Source: Streptomyces phaeochromogenes
Lineage (GTDB): Bacteria > Actinomycetota > Actinomycetes > Streptomycetales > Streptomycetaceae
Assembly: GCF_001418655.1 (NCBI RefSeq)
Contig: NZ_LIQZ01000226.1
Coordinates: forward strand, 1 to 40,509
Direction of reading: 5' to 3'
DNA length: 40,509 nt
Positions 8,318 through 16,105 of the stretch are shown piece by piece. A model generated the notes under the pieces. The model was not told the DNA's origin, did no database searches, and worked only from the letters and a program-made list of their open reading frames with translations. The stretch's first letter is position 1, and each line of letters opens with the position of its first letter. The translations under genes were made by a program, and so were the position numbers.

Positions 8318-9130
8318 GTGACCGCCACAACAAGCGACGAGCTGAAGGCCGAGCTGCTGGAGATCGCGCTCGACGCGGCCCACCGCGCGGGCGCCTTCCT
8401 GCGTGACGGCCGCCCGGACGACCTGGGCGTGGCCGCCACCAAGTCCAGTGCCGTCGACGTCGTCACCGAGATGGACATCGCGTCCGAGAAGCTGATCACC
8501 GGTCTGCTGGCCGACCGCAGGCCGGACGACGGCGTACTCGGCGAGGAGGGCGCCAGCGTCGAGGGCAGCAGCGGCGTCCAGTGGGTGATCGACCCGATCG
8601 ACGGCACGGTCAACTACCTGTACGGACTGCCCAGTTGGTCCGTGTCCATCGCGGCCCTCAAGGACGGCGAGGCCGTCGTCGGGGTGGTGCACGCCCCGAT
8701 GCGCGCGGAGACCTACCGGGCCGTCCTGGGGCAGGGCGCGTACGTGAACGACCGCCCCGCGCGCGTGCGTCCCGCCCCCGCCTTCGGGCTGGCCCTCGTC
8801 GGCACCGGCTTCGGCTACGTCGCAGAGCGCCGGGCCCGGCAGGCCGAGGTGGTCGGCCACCTGATCCCCCAGGTCCGCGACATCCGCCGTGGCGGCTCGG
8901 CGGCGATCGACCTGTGCGACGTGGCGACGGGCCGCCTGGACGCGTACTACGAGCGGGGCCTGAACCCCTGGGACTACGCCGCCGGCGACCTGATCGCCCG
9001 CGAGGCGGGCGCCCTGACCGGCGGACGCCCCGGAGACCCCCTCTCGACAGACCTGACCATCGCAGCCCCACCCGGCCTCTTCGAACCGCTCCAGGCCCGC
9101 CTGGAGGAACTGGGTGCTTGGCACGACTGA
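8318..9130 (+). CDS. suhB: Inositol monophosphatase family protein
   Basis: Hydrolyses inositol phosphates or related sugar phosphates with Mg2+; in actinobacteria this supplies inositol for phosphatidylinositol and mycothiol. The 270-residue product has the three metal-site motifs of the family: GEEG near residue 75, WVIDPIDGT at 89-97, and NPWDYAAGD near the C terminus. The GTG at 8318 has AGGAG four bases upstream; an ATG at 8306 overlapping the hemH stop (ATGA) would add four residues and cannot be excluded. Either way it is translationally close to hemH. The symbol follows the mycobacterial homologue in the same conserved gene order; which paralogue it is cannot be proven here. Confidence 0.88.
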   Translation: MTATTSDELKAELLEIALDAAHRAGAFLRDGRPDDLGVAATKSSAVDVVTEMDIASEKLITGLLADRRPDDGVLGEEGASVEGSSGVQWVIDPIDGTVNYLYGLPSWSVSIAALKDGEAVVGVVHAPMRAETYRAVLGQGAYVNDRPARVRPAPAFGLALVGTGFGYVAERRARQAEVVGHLIPQVRDIRRGGSAAIDLCDVATGRLDAYYERGLNPWDYAAGDLIAREAGALTGGRPGDPLSTDLTIAAPPGLFEPLQARLEELGAWHD

Positions 9131-9190
9131 CGCCGAGTACAACAACGGCGACGAGGGAACCGCGTACACATCAGCGGCGAGTGAGCCGAA

Positions 9191-9283
9191 GGGGCGCGCC
9201 TGTGTCGAGACGGTGAACGCGCGGAGCGCCCGACGAAGGAGGGTCGAGCACGATCGCCGTCTCGACACAGGCTGTAGCGCCCC
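9191..9283. other. Branched inverted-repeat structure, candidate structured RNA
   Basis: A perfect 16-base inverted repeat (9198-9213 with 9257-9272) is extended outward, across a four-base bulge, by GGGGCGC (9191-9197) pairing with GCGCCCC (9277-9283). Inside the 43-base spacer two small hairpins can form: GCGC-GGA-GCGC at 9219-9229 and CGAC-(8)-GTCG at 9231-9246, the latter exposing GGAGG in its loop. The whole reads as a three-way junction 60 bases after the suhB stop and 20 bases before a terminator. Pairing is directly visible; an RNA role is inference. Confidence 0.45.
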
Positions 9284-9302
9284 GGAGGCGAACCGAGCCC
9301 AA

Positions 9303-9347
9303 AAAAGCGGGGCCCCGGCACTGGATCGATGCCGGGGCCCCGCTTTT
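9303..9347. terminator. Bidirectional terminator between suhB and a small minus-strand gene
   Basis: A perfect 18-base-pair stem (9303-9320 with 9330-9347) with a nine-base loop. The stem is G/C-rich, flanked by an A run on the left and TTTT on the right, so it is intrinsic-terminator-like in both directions between convergent genes. Confidence 0.9.
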
Positions 9348-9358
9348 GTGCGAGCTGA

Positions 9359-9532
9359 TCAGACGTGTGACACGCCGACCTGCACGCCGTGCTCGGCGGC
9401 AAGGCGGTGCAGGTCGTCGAGCTCTGCCTGCTCGACCTCGGCGAGGAAGTCGTCGCCGGTCTCGCGAGCCATCGTCAGGTCGGACTCGGTCGCCCTTATG
9501 CGCTGCAGAAGTCCTGCGGTGAATGCGTCCAT
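9359..9532 (-). CDS. Small conserved-type hypothetical protein, 57 residues
   Basis: Predicted product MDAFTAGLLQRIR... is a soluble, acidic, mostly helical peptide rich in Glu, Leu and Ala with no membrane segment or cysteine; a short coiled-coil-like helix pair is plausible. Start ATG 9532 is preceded on the minus strand by GAGGGG at good spacing, and the gene ends just before the bidirectional terminator, both of which support a real gene. It is divergent from cutR. I do not recognise a function; a DNA- or protein-binding regulatory role would be speculation. Confidence 0.7.
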   Translation of the reverse strand: MDAFTAGLLQRIRATESDLTMARETGDDFLAEVEQAELDDLHRLAAEHGVQVGVSHV

Positions 9533-9923
9533 GCTGCGCCCCCTCGTCCTGGGTCGTGGGTCGGTGGCACGGGGGTGTGCCGTTCGGAAGGGGCGATCAC
9601 GTCTCCAGGGTGCCCAGCGCTGCCCGCACTGGGCGGCGACGGTGCCGGACACCCACGCCCGCCCTGCGGAAGCGGACCGTGACATACCGCATGGTGGTGC
9701 GGCACAAGCAGAGCGTGATCGCGGGGTGTAAAGCCGTCCTCCCCCCGCTCCCTTCCACGGAAACCTCAACCGCACGAGAAAATCTGGCATTCCCCGGCCC
9801 CCGCACCCGCCTTACAGCCGACTTATGGCCGAAAAGGGCAGGATGGAGACTCAACCCGCGACAGGCCCTGCCCGCGTGCGCCGAGAAGGCGCTACGCGGG
9901 TGGACAGAGGAAGGACAAGCGAC
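9533..9923. other. 391-base divergent intergenic region before cutR
   Basis: No gene is supported here. It must hold promoters for the 57-residue ORF on the left and cutR on the right. Candidate elements are weak; a short inverted repeat CCGCA/TGCGG is visible around 9678-9693. The only strong signal is the cutR ribosome binding site GGAAGGA at 9909-9915. Confidence 0.45.
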
Positions 9924-10577
9924 GTGCGCGTACTCGTCGTCGAGGACGAGCAACTGCTCGCCGATGCGGTGGCCACCGGACTGCGCCGGGAGGCCATGGC
10001 CGTCGACGTCGTGTACGACGGCGCGGCCGCACTGGAGCGCATCGGTGTCAACGACTACGACGTGGTCGTCCTCGACCGTGACCTCCCCCTCGTGCACGGC
10101 GACGACGTCTGCCGCAAGATCGTCGAGCTCGGCATGCCCACGCGCGTGCTGATGCTCACGGCCTCCGGAGACGTCAGCGACCGCGTGGAGGGCTTGGAGA
10201 TCGGCGCCGACGACTACCTCCCCAAGCCCTTCGCCTTCAGCGAGCTGACGGCACGCGTGCGTGCCCTCGGCCGGCGTACGAGCATGCCGCTGCCGCCCGT
10301 CCTGGAGCGCGCCGGGATCAAGCTCGACCCCAACCGCCGCGAGGTCTTCCGTGACGGCAAGGAGGTCCAGCTCGCGCCCAAGGAGTTCGCCGTCCTGGAG
10401 GTGCTGCTGCGCAGCGAGGGCGCCGTCGTCTCCGCCGAGCAGCTCCTGGAGAAGGCCTGGGACGAGAACACCGACCCGTTCACCAACGTCGTGCGCGTCA
10501 CGGTGATGACCCTGCGCCGCAAGCTCGGTGAGCCCCCGGTCATCGTCACGGTGCCCGGTTCCGGCTACCGGATCTGA
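9924..10577 (+). CDS. cutR: Response regulator CutR (OmpR/PhoB family)
   Basis: The 217-residue product has a receiver domain (residues 1-115) with phospho-acceptor Asp51 in VVVLDRDLP and conserved Lys101 in LPKPF, followed by a winged-helix DNA-binding domain ending TVPGSGYRI. GTG at 9924 has GGAAGGA eight bases upstream; upstream ATGs would add an unconserved N terminus. Length and position next to cutS match CutR of Streptomyces lividans and S. coelicolor. CutRS was first linked to suppression of actinorhodin production and later to secretion and extracellular protein-folding stress; those roles are literature knowledge, not visible here. Confidence 0.92.
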   Translation: MRVLVVEDEQLLADAVATGLRREAMAVDVVYDGAAALERIGVNDYDVVVLDRDLPLVHGDDVCRKIVELGMPTRVLMLTASGDVSDRVEGLEIGADDYLPKPFAFSELTARVRALGRRTSMPLPPVLERAGIKLDPNRREVFRDGKEVQLAPKEFAVLEVLLRSEGAVVSAEQLLEKAWDENTDPFTNVVRVTVMTLRRKLGEPPVIVTVPGSGYRI

Positions 10578-10583
10578 TATCCG

Positions 10584-11825
10584 ATGACCACGACACCCGC
10601 TCCTCCCAAGGCGCCCCCGAAGCCCACCTGGGACCCGAGGAAACCGGAGCCGCCGTTCCCCTGGCTGCGTCCGACCATTCGGATACGTCTCACCCTGCTG
10701 TACGGCGGCATGTTCCTGATCGCCGGGATCCTGCTGTTGTCGATCATCTACCTGCTGGCGGCCCAGGCCCTCCGCGAGGGCAGCAGCGTCTCCTTCCAGG
10801 TGACCGGGAGCAACCTCAAGCTCTTCAGCGAGAACTGCCCCCAGCTGGGCGACGCCGGGAGCAACCAAGAGCTGAACGCGATGCTCAAGGAGTGCACGGC
10901 CATCCAGCAGCAGCACGCTCTGGACGGCCTCCTCAGCCGCTCGCTCCTCGCCCTCCTGGGCCTCGCAGTCATCGCGTTCGCCTTCGGCTACGCGATGGCA
11001 GGCCGGGTGCTGTCGCCGCTCGGGCGGATCACGCGCACCGCGCGCGCGGTGGCGGGGTCGGACCTGTCGCGGCGGATCGAGCTGGACGGTCCGGACGACG
11101 AGTTCAAGGAGCTGGCGGACACCTTCGACGACATGCTTGAGCGGCTGCAGAGAGCCTTCACGGCCCAGCAGCGGTTCGTCGGGAACGCGTCGCACGAGCT
11201 GCGGACGCCACTCGCGATCAACCGCACGCTTCTTGAGGTGCATCTGTCCGATCCGGGAGCGCCCGTGGAGCTGCAGCAGCTCGGTAAGACGCTGCTCGCC
11301 ACGAACGAGCGCAGCGAGCAGCTCGTCGAGGGCCTGCTGCTGCTCGCCCGCAGCGACAACCAGATCGTCGAACGCAAGCCGGTCGACCTCGCCGAGGTCG
11401 CCTCACAGGCCATCGACCAGGCCCGTGGCGAGGCGGAGGCGAAGGGCGTGGCGATCCGCGGGAAGCGCGATGTCGCGGTCGTCCAGGGCAGCGGCGTCCT
11501 CCTGGAGCGGATCGCCCTGAACCTCGTCCAGAACGCCGTGCGGTACAACGTGGCGGAGGAAGGCTGGGTCGAGGTGACCACAGAGGTGCAGCACGGTCAG
11601 GCGGTGCTCGTGGTGTCCAATACGGGGCCCGTGGTGCCCGCGTACGAGATCGACAATCTTTTCGAGCCTTTCCGGCGACTGCGTACGGAGCGGACGGGCA
11701 GTGACAAAGGCGTGGGTCTTGGCCTGTCGATCGCCAGGTCGGTGGCCCGTGCCCACGGTGGTCATATCGCCGCGGAACCGCGTGAGGGGGGTGGACTGGT
11801 GATGCGAGTAACCCTGCCCGTCTGA
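10584..11825 (+). CDS. cutS: Sensor histidine kinase CutS
   Basis: The 413-residue kinase has a proline-rich cytoplasmic N terminus, a membrane segment at about residues 38-60, a short external loop, a second membrane segment at about 119-139, HAMP (about 140-192), HisKA with His204 in NASHELRTPL, and an ATPase domain with DKGVGLGLSIA. The external loop contains exactly two cysteines, Cys85 and Cys104, well placed to form a disulfide and so to report redox or folding state outside the cell. It starts six bases after cutR with only a weak ribosome binding site, suggesting translational coupling. Confidence 0.92.
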   Translation: MTTTPAPPKAPPKPTWDPRKPEPPFPWLRPTIRIRLTLLYGGMFLIAGILLLSIIYLLAAQALREGSSVSFQVTGSNLKLFSENCPQLGDAGSNQELNAMLKECTAIQQQHALDGLLSRSLLALLGLAVIAFAFGYAMAGRVLSPLGRITRTARAVAGSDLSRRIELDGPDDEFKELADTFDDMLERLQRAFTAQQRFVGNASHELRTPLAINRTLLEVHLSDPGAPVELQQLGKTLLATNERSEQLVEGLLLLARSDNQIVERKPVDLAEVASQAIDQARGEAEAKGVAIRGKRDVAVVQGSGVLLERIALNLVQNAVRYNVAEEGWVEVTTEVQHGQAVLVVSNTGPVVPAYEIDNLFEPFRRLRTERTGSDKGVGLGLSIARSVARAHGGHIAAEPREGGGLVMRVTLPV

Positions 11826-12218
11826 GACCATGTCGCCGACACGCGAGGATGTTCGCTTTGCGCGGAATTTTCTGGGCATGCAGTGGGCTGCTTCGTGTGT
11901 GATCGATCACAAGGGCGAATTTCCGGCCATCTACTCTCCGTGATCAAGAAGGCCGTCGTAAAGCCGGGAACATCCGGGTTTTCGGGGGTCCAGATCACGG
12001 GAAGTACACGGTGAGACGCCTTTGAAGTGCGGCATTCGGACCGTGTACGGTCCCGTTCGCCATCCAAGCCGATCACTCTTGAGGGGTCCGATTGGGTGTC
12101 GATTGAGTAACAGACCTTGATGTGAGGCAAAATCTCCGCCTCGGGTCGGGCACAAGTCCGGCCTCTCACGCGTTACGTGCGCTGGAGACACCGCAGACAC
12201 CCAGAGGGGGAGAGCGAC
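11826..12218. other. 393-base intergenic region with several palindromes, upstream of the DUF4193 gene
   Basis: No gene is supported. Three symmetric elements are visible: the perfect 14-base palindrome TGTGATCGATCACA at 11898-11911; an inverted repeat CCGTGATC (11938-11945)/GATCACGG (11993-12000); and GGACCG-TGTA-CGGTCC at 12038-12053. The region probably ends cutS transcription and starts that of the DUF4193 gene, whose ribosome binding site GGGGGAG is at about 12206-12212. Confidence 0.55.
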
Positions 12219-12515
12219 ATGGCAACGGATTACGACACCCCACGCAAGACCGACGACGACGTCGATTCGGACAGCCTTGAGGAACTGAAGGCTCGCCGGA
12301 ACGACAAGTCGACTTCGGCGGTCGACGTGGACGAGTTCGAGGCTGCAGAAGGCCTGGAACTGCCCGGCGCGGACCTCTCGAACGAGGAGTTGGCCGTCCG
12401 GGTCCTGCCGAAGCAGCAGGACGAGTTCACCTGCATGAGCTGCTTCCTGGTCCACCACCGCAGCCAGCTGGCCCGCGAGAAGAACGGCCAGCCGATCTGC
12501 CGCGACTGCGACTGA
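12219..12515 (+). CDS. DUF4193 zinc-ribbon protein
   Basis: A 98-residue acidic protein with a charged, probably disordered N-terminal half and a C-terminal zinc ribbon: CMSC near residue 69 and CRDC at the very C terminus, a four-cysteine site. DUF4193 is an actinobacterial family present in the equivalent position of mycobacterial genomes; its function is not known to me. Start ATG 12219 is preceded by GGGGGAG. The ribbon resembles those of small RNA-polymerase- or ribosome-associated proteins, but that is only a structural analogy. The next gene begins 13 bases after its stop. Confidence 0.85.
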   Translation: MATDYDTPRKTDDDVDSDSLEELKARRNDKSTSAVDVDEFEAAEGLELPGADLSNEELAVRVLPKQQDEFTCMSCFLVHHRSQLAREKNGQPICRDCD

Positions 12516-12528
12516 GGCAGGGTCGGCC

Positions 12529-13425
12529 GTGACAGGCTCGACCCCGCCCTGGAAGCGCCGCTTTCGTGACCAGGGAGCGGCCGGTCCGTCCTCGGACGGC
12601 ATGCGTGACGACGAGCGGGGCCACCCGGCCTCGCTCGAAGCAGTGGACGCGACAGGCGCCTCCGGCGCCCTGGAGGTGCCGGTTCCCAAGGCGCCTGTCG
12701 CCAAACGCAGGGCCGCCGCTGTCGGCCACGGGGTGAAGGAAGGTGTCCGTAAGGGCGGCAGCCGCGCCAGGGCGGGCCTGGCGTACCTCACCGACCGCAT
12801 CATCGAGAACGCCCCGCGTATCCCCGTACGGGACCTCGCGACCCTCCGCAGGCAGTTCCCGGGCCTCGGCCCCGAGCAGCTCGCGGACAAGATCGTGGCG
12901 GGCGCCTGCAACGCGACCTCCACGGTGGGCGCGGGAATCGGCGCGGCCGCGATGATGCCCGTACCTCCGGCGATGCCCACGGAGCTGGCCGCCGAGATCA
13001 CCGGCGTGGCCGCGATCGAGATGAAGATGATCGCGGAGTTGTACGAGGTCTACGGCCTGCGGCCGCCGGGCAGTCTGAAGCAGCGCTCCACCACGTATCT
13101 GAGTTCGTGGTCGGAGGAGCGCGGAATCGACGTGACCAAACCGTCGACGATCAACGCGGCCCTCGGAGGCCAGCTGAAGCGCGAGCTGCGCCAGCAGATC
13201 ATGAAGCGCATGGTCAGAAACCTGCCGAACCTGATGCCGTTCATGGTCGGCGCCGCCGTCGGGGCGGTGATGAACCGCCGTGACACGAGAAAGCTCGCGG
13301 AGCGCATCCGCAAGGACCTCCGCAAGGCGCAGGTGCCGTGGGACGCGCTGCCGGCGCTGCCGCCCCTGGAGAAGCCCGCCGATCCGCTGCGCGTCGGGGA
13401 GATCCCCAAGGAGCTGGGGCGCTGA
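12529..13425 (+). CDS. Membrane-associated conserved hypothetical protein, EcsC-like layout
   Basis: A 298-residue protein starting at GTG 12529. Residues 1-60 are charged and low complexity. The centre has a glycine/alanine-rich amphipathic region (GAGIGAAAMMPVPPAMPTEL) followed by helices ending AELYEVYG, and a second small hydrophobic segment NLMPFMVGAAVGAVMNRR precedes a basic tail. This alternation of loosely hydrophobic helices with a basic end recalls EcsC-family proteins, a tentative resemblance. It follows the DUF4193 gene by 13 bases, so the two are probably an operon. Confidence 0.7.
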   Translation: MTGSTPPWKRRFRDQGAAGPSSDGMRDDERGHPASLEAVDATGASGALEVPVPKAPVAKRRAAAVGHGVKEGVRKGGSRARAGLAYLTDRIIENAPRIPVRDLATLRRQFPGLGPEQLADKIVAGACNATSTVGAGIGAAAMMPVPPAMPTELAAEITGVAAIEMKMIAELYEVYGLRPPGSLKQRSTTYLSSWSEERGIDVTKPSTINAALGGQLKRELRQQIMKRMVRNLPNLMPFMVGAAVGAVMNRRDTRKLAERIRKDLRKAQVPWDALPALPPLEKPADPLRVGEIPKELGR

Positions 13426-13580
13426 CCCCCGCTGACCTCATTCCCCCGGCCCTGGCAGGCAAAGTTCTGACCCGCGGAAGGGAAAGTTTCCGTACGGGAC
13501 ACGAGTGCGAGCACGGCCCGAACTCGGCCGGGAGTCGGGAGCCGGGAGGCAGTCCGGGATCGGGACCGGGAGTGGATCCG

Positions 13581-13641
13581 GCCGGATCTACGCCGTTGCC
13601 GTCACCTAGGCCGTCGCCGTCAGCTACGCCGTCGTCGTCCG
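13581..13641. repeat. Imperfect 18-base tandem repeat at the 3' end of the DUF3093 gene
   Basis: GCCGTTGCCGTCACCTAG (13592-13609), GCCGTCGCCGTCAGCTAC (13610-13627) and a partial third copy from 13628 form a degenerate array. The last unit contains the stop codon and final codons of the DUF3093 gene, so unit gain or loss would change that C terminus. Confidence 0.6.
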
Positions 13642-14088
13642 GGCCGCTTCCAGTGCCGCGGCCAGGCGCTCCGGGTCGCGGGTCGACAGGTACAGGTACG
13701 GGGTCGGGTCGGCCGGGTCGGTGACCTCGACGCGGAGCGCCGTCGGGATGTAGGAGCGCAGGAGCATGAAGGCGCGTGTGTCGGCCTTGAACGTGCGCCA
13801 GGCGCGCGTCTCCTCCGGGTCGAGGACATGGGCCTCGCCGAGGGCCGAGACCGGGATCTTCGCGTCGCCCGCGATCAGGGAGCCGGCCACCACACGGATC
13901 CGCACGGAGCCGTACGAACTGGCCGCCACCGCCGCGACCGCCGTGCCGCCGACAAGGCCCCCCAGCAGGGGAAGCGTGCCGAACGGCAGCAGGATCAGGG
14001 CCATCGAGAGACCCACCAGCAGGCTGATGAACCACCAGGAACGGGGCGCGGTCAGACGTTCTTCGTACGGCGAGGCGGAAAGCTGCAT
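13624..14088 (-). CDS. DUF3093 membrane protein
   Basis: A 154-residue protein with two closely spaced hydrophobic segments (about residues 18-37 and 40-60) followed by a soluble C-terminal domain that contains LYLSTRDPERLAAALEAA. This is the DUF3093 layout; the family is actinobacterial and neighbours dut in many genomes, function unknown. Start ATG 14088 has only a weak upstream AGG, and the divergent thioesterase start is 58 bases away, so the two promoters must overlap. Confidence 0.85.
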   Translation of the reverse strand: MQLSASPYEERLTAPRSWWFISLLVGLSMALILLPFGTLPLLGGLVGGTAVAAVAASSYGSVRIRVVAGSLIAGDAKIPVSALGEAHVLDPEETRAWRTFKADTRAFMLLRSYIPTALRVEVTDPADPTPYLYLSTRDPERLAAALEAARTTTA

Positions 14089-14146
14089 ACGGCCTAGCCT
14101 GCCACGGTGCGTGCGCGGCGCTGACGCGGAGGTAAGGTCTGCGCCT

Positions 14147-14731
14147 GTGAGTGGTACATCTTCAGCTCTGCGGCCCCCGGCCGACGCCGTGGCGCCGGTG
14201 AGGCATCCCGACGCGCCCGCGCCCGGCGAGCTGCTCGGCGCGCACTACGGCCAGTGTTTCGGCTGCGGCGGAGACCAGCCGCACGGACTGCACCTGGAGG
14301 CCCGCGCGGGCGAGGGGGTGAGGATCACCGCCGAGTTCACCGTGAAGCCGGCCCATCAGGGCGCTCCCGGCCTCGCGCACGGCGGAGTCCTCGCGAGCGC
14401 ACTCGACGAGACCCTCGGTTCGCTGAACTGGCTGCTGCGCACCATCGCGGTGACCGGACGGCTGGAGACCGACTTCGTACGGCCCGTGCCCGTCGGCACC
14501 GTGCTGTACCTGGAGGCCGAGGTGACGGCGGTGGCGGGGCGCAAGATCTACTCGTCCGCCACCGGACGGATCGGCGGCCCGGACGGGGCCGTCGCCGTGC
14601 GCGCGGACGCCCTCTTCCTGGAGGTGAAGGTGGAGCACTTCATCGACAACGGCCGCCCGGAGGAGATCCGCGCGGCCATGGACGACCCCGACCAGGTCCG
14701 TCGTGCCCGTGCCTTCGAGGTGAACCCGTGA
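14147..14731 (+). CDS. PaaI-type hotdog-fold thioesterase
   Basis: A 194-residue protein. After a variable N terminus it has GQCFGCGGDQPHGLHL and then GLAHGGVLASALDETLG, the helix with the HGG and the catalytic acidic residue of PaaI/acyl-CoA thioesterases of the hotdog fold. It would hydrolyse an acyl- or aryl-CoA thioester; the substrate is unknown. GTG 14147 is preceded by AAGG nine bases upstream, but start choice is uncertain because the first 25 residues are not conserved in type. The stop overlaps the dut start by four bases (GTGA). Confidence 0.85.
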   Translation: MSGTSSALRPPADAVAPVRHPDAPAPGELLGAHYGQCFGCGGDQPHGLHLEARAGEGVRITAEFTVKPAHQGAPGLAHGGVLASALDETLGSLNWLLRTIAVTGRLETDFVRPVPVGTVLYLEAEVTAVAGRKIYSSATGRIGGPDGAVAVRADALFLEVKVEHFIDNGRPEEIRAAMDDPDQVRRARAFEVNP

Positions 14732-15255
14732 CCCCGACCCCGACCACGACTCCCGTGGGCGTGCTGATCAAGCGCGTCGATCCGGACGTACCGCTTCCGG
14801 AATACGCGCACCCCGGCGACGCCGGCGCGGACCTCCGGACGACGGAGAGCCGCGTTCTGGAACCCGGCGAGAGGGCCGTGCTGCCCACGGGAGTGTGCAT
14901 CGCGCTCCCAGAGGGGTACGCGGCCTTCGTGCACCCGCGTTCCGGGCTCGCCGCCCGCTGCGGTGTCGCTCTGGTGAATGCCCCGGGGACGGTTGATGCC
15001 GGGTACCGTGGGGAGATCAAGGTGATCGTGGTGAATCTCGACCCGCGCGAGTCCGTGCGGTTCGAGCGCTTCGACCGGATTGCCCAACTGGTCGTCCAGC
15101 AGGTCGAGAAGGTGCGCTTCCAGGAGGTGGCGGAGCTTCCCGACTCGGCGCGGGCCGCGGGGGGCTTCGGGTCCACCGGCGGGCATGCCGCTGTGGGCGG
15201 CACAGCGGGTGGGAATCGATACGCTTCGGTCGTATCCGACCGGGAAGGACAGTGA
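14728..15255 (+). CDS. dut: dUTP diphosphatase
   Basis: Hydrolyses dUTP to dUMP and pyrophosphate, keeping uracil out of DNA and feeding dTMP synthesis. The 175-residue trimeric-type dUTPase shows all five motifs in order: HPGDAGADL, PRSGLA, GTVDAGYRGEIKV (with the catalytic Asp), RIAQLVV and RAAGGFGSTGG. After motif V there is an added tail of about 25 residues. The GTG start overlaps the thioesterase stop by four bases. The ribosome binding site of the next gene lies inside its final codons. Confidence 0.96.
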   Translation: MTPTPTTTPVGVLIKRVDPDVPLPEYAHPGDAGADLRTTESRVLEPGERAVLPTGVCIALPEGYAAFVHPRSGLAARCGVALVNAPGTVDAGYRGEIKVIVVNLDPRESVRFERFDRIAQLVVQQVEKVRFQEVAELPDSARAAGGFGSTGGHAAVGGTAGGNRYASVVSDREGQ

Positions 15256-15256
15256 C

Positions 15257-16018
15257 GTGTTCGGACGTCGCAAGAAGGGCAGTGCCGCCGAGGACGCGGC
15301 GGGCGAGGCCGAGCAGGTCGTCGACAGTGTCGACACTGAGGCGGACGACGCGGAGCGCGAGCGCGTGAGGCTTGAGCCCGAGCCGCGCCCCGACGGCCCC
15401 TGGGACAGCACAGAGGTCCGGGATCCGGCCGAGGGCCGGGTCGACCTGGGCGGTCTCTTCGTGCCCGGGGTCGACGGCATGGAGCTCCGGGTGGAGGTCG
15501 CGGGCGACGCCATCGTCGCGGCCACCGTGGTGCTCAAGGACAGCGCCGTCCAGCTGCAGGCCTTCGCCGCCCCCAAGCGCGAGGGCATCTGGGGCGAGGT
15601 GCGCGAGGAGATCGCCACCGGCATCACCCAGCAGGGCGGTGTCATCGACGAGGTCGAGGGCCCGCTGGGCTGGGAGCTGCGCGCGCAGGTACCGGTGCAG
15701 CTGCCGGACGGGACGGGCGGCTTCCAGGTCGTCCGGTTCATCGGCGTGGACGGGCCCCGCTGGTTCCTGCGCGGAGTGATCTCCGGCCAGGGCGCCGTGC
15801 AGCCGCAGAGCGGCGGCGTACTGGAGTCGATCTTCCGGGACACCGTGGTGGTCCGCGGTGAGGGCCCGATGGCCCCGCGCGACCCGATCGTCCTGAAGCT
15901 CCCGGACGACGCGCAGATGGTCGCCGAGGGCGTCCAGCAGGAGGAGCAGGCAGGTTCCCGCTTCTCCGGCGGCATGGGGCAGTTGCAGCGCGGACCGGAG
16001 ATCACCGAGGTCCGGTAG
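15257..16018 (+). CDS. DUF3710 protein
   Basis: A 253-residue protein beginning VFGRRKKG, with a charged N-terminal third and a compact C-terminal domain including RFIGVDGPRWFLRGVISG. This matches the DUF3710 family, which follows dut in Streptomyces and mycobacteria; no function is known to me. GTG 15257 starts one base after the dut stop, with GGAAGGA upstream inside dut, so translation is coupled. No membrane segment is apparent. A very strong terminator follows. Confidence 0.88.
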   Translation: MFGRRKKGSAAEDAAGEAEQVVDSVDTEADDAERERVRLEPEPRPDGPWDSTEVRDPAEGRVDLGGLFVPGVDGMELRVEVAGDAIVAATVVLKDSAVQLQAFAAPKREGIWGEVREEIATGITQQGGVIDEVEGPLGWELRAQVPVQLPDGTGGFQVVRFIGVDGPRWFLRGVISGQGAVQPQSGGVLESIFRDTVVVRGEGPMAPRDPIVLKLPDDAQMVAEGVQQEEQAGSRFSGGMGQLQRGPEITEVR

Positions 16019-16034
16019 GCACGTACAAGGAAGT

Positions 16035-16081
16035 ACGGCGGTGGGCCGCACTCCCCTCGGGGGAGTGCGGCCCACCGCCGT
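16035..16081. terminator. Strong bidirectional terminator after the dut operon
   Basis: A perfect 22-base-pair stem (16035-16056 with 16060-16081) with a three-base loop, followed by TTCGTCGTTT. It separates the convergent DUF3710 and carotenoid oxygenase genes and also marks the left edge of the accessory block. Confidence 0.92.
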
Positions 16082-16105
16082 TTCGTCGTTTCCCGGGACC
16101 TCCCG

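Noticed and set aside
11898..11911. TGTGATCGATCACA as a CRP/Crp binding site
   Set aside because: The half-sites match, but the spacer is four bases between TGTGA and TCACA rather than six, so it does not fit the CRP spacing. Kept only as a palindrome of unknown function.
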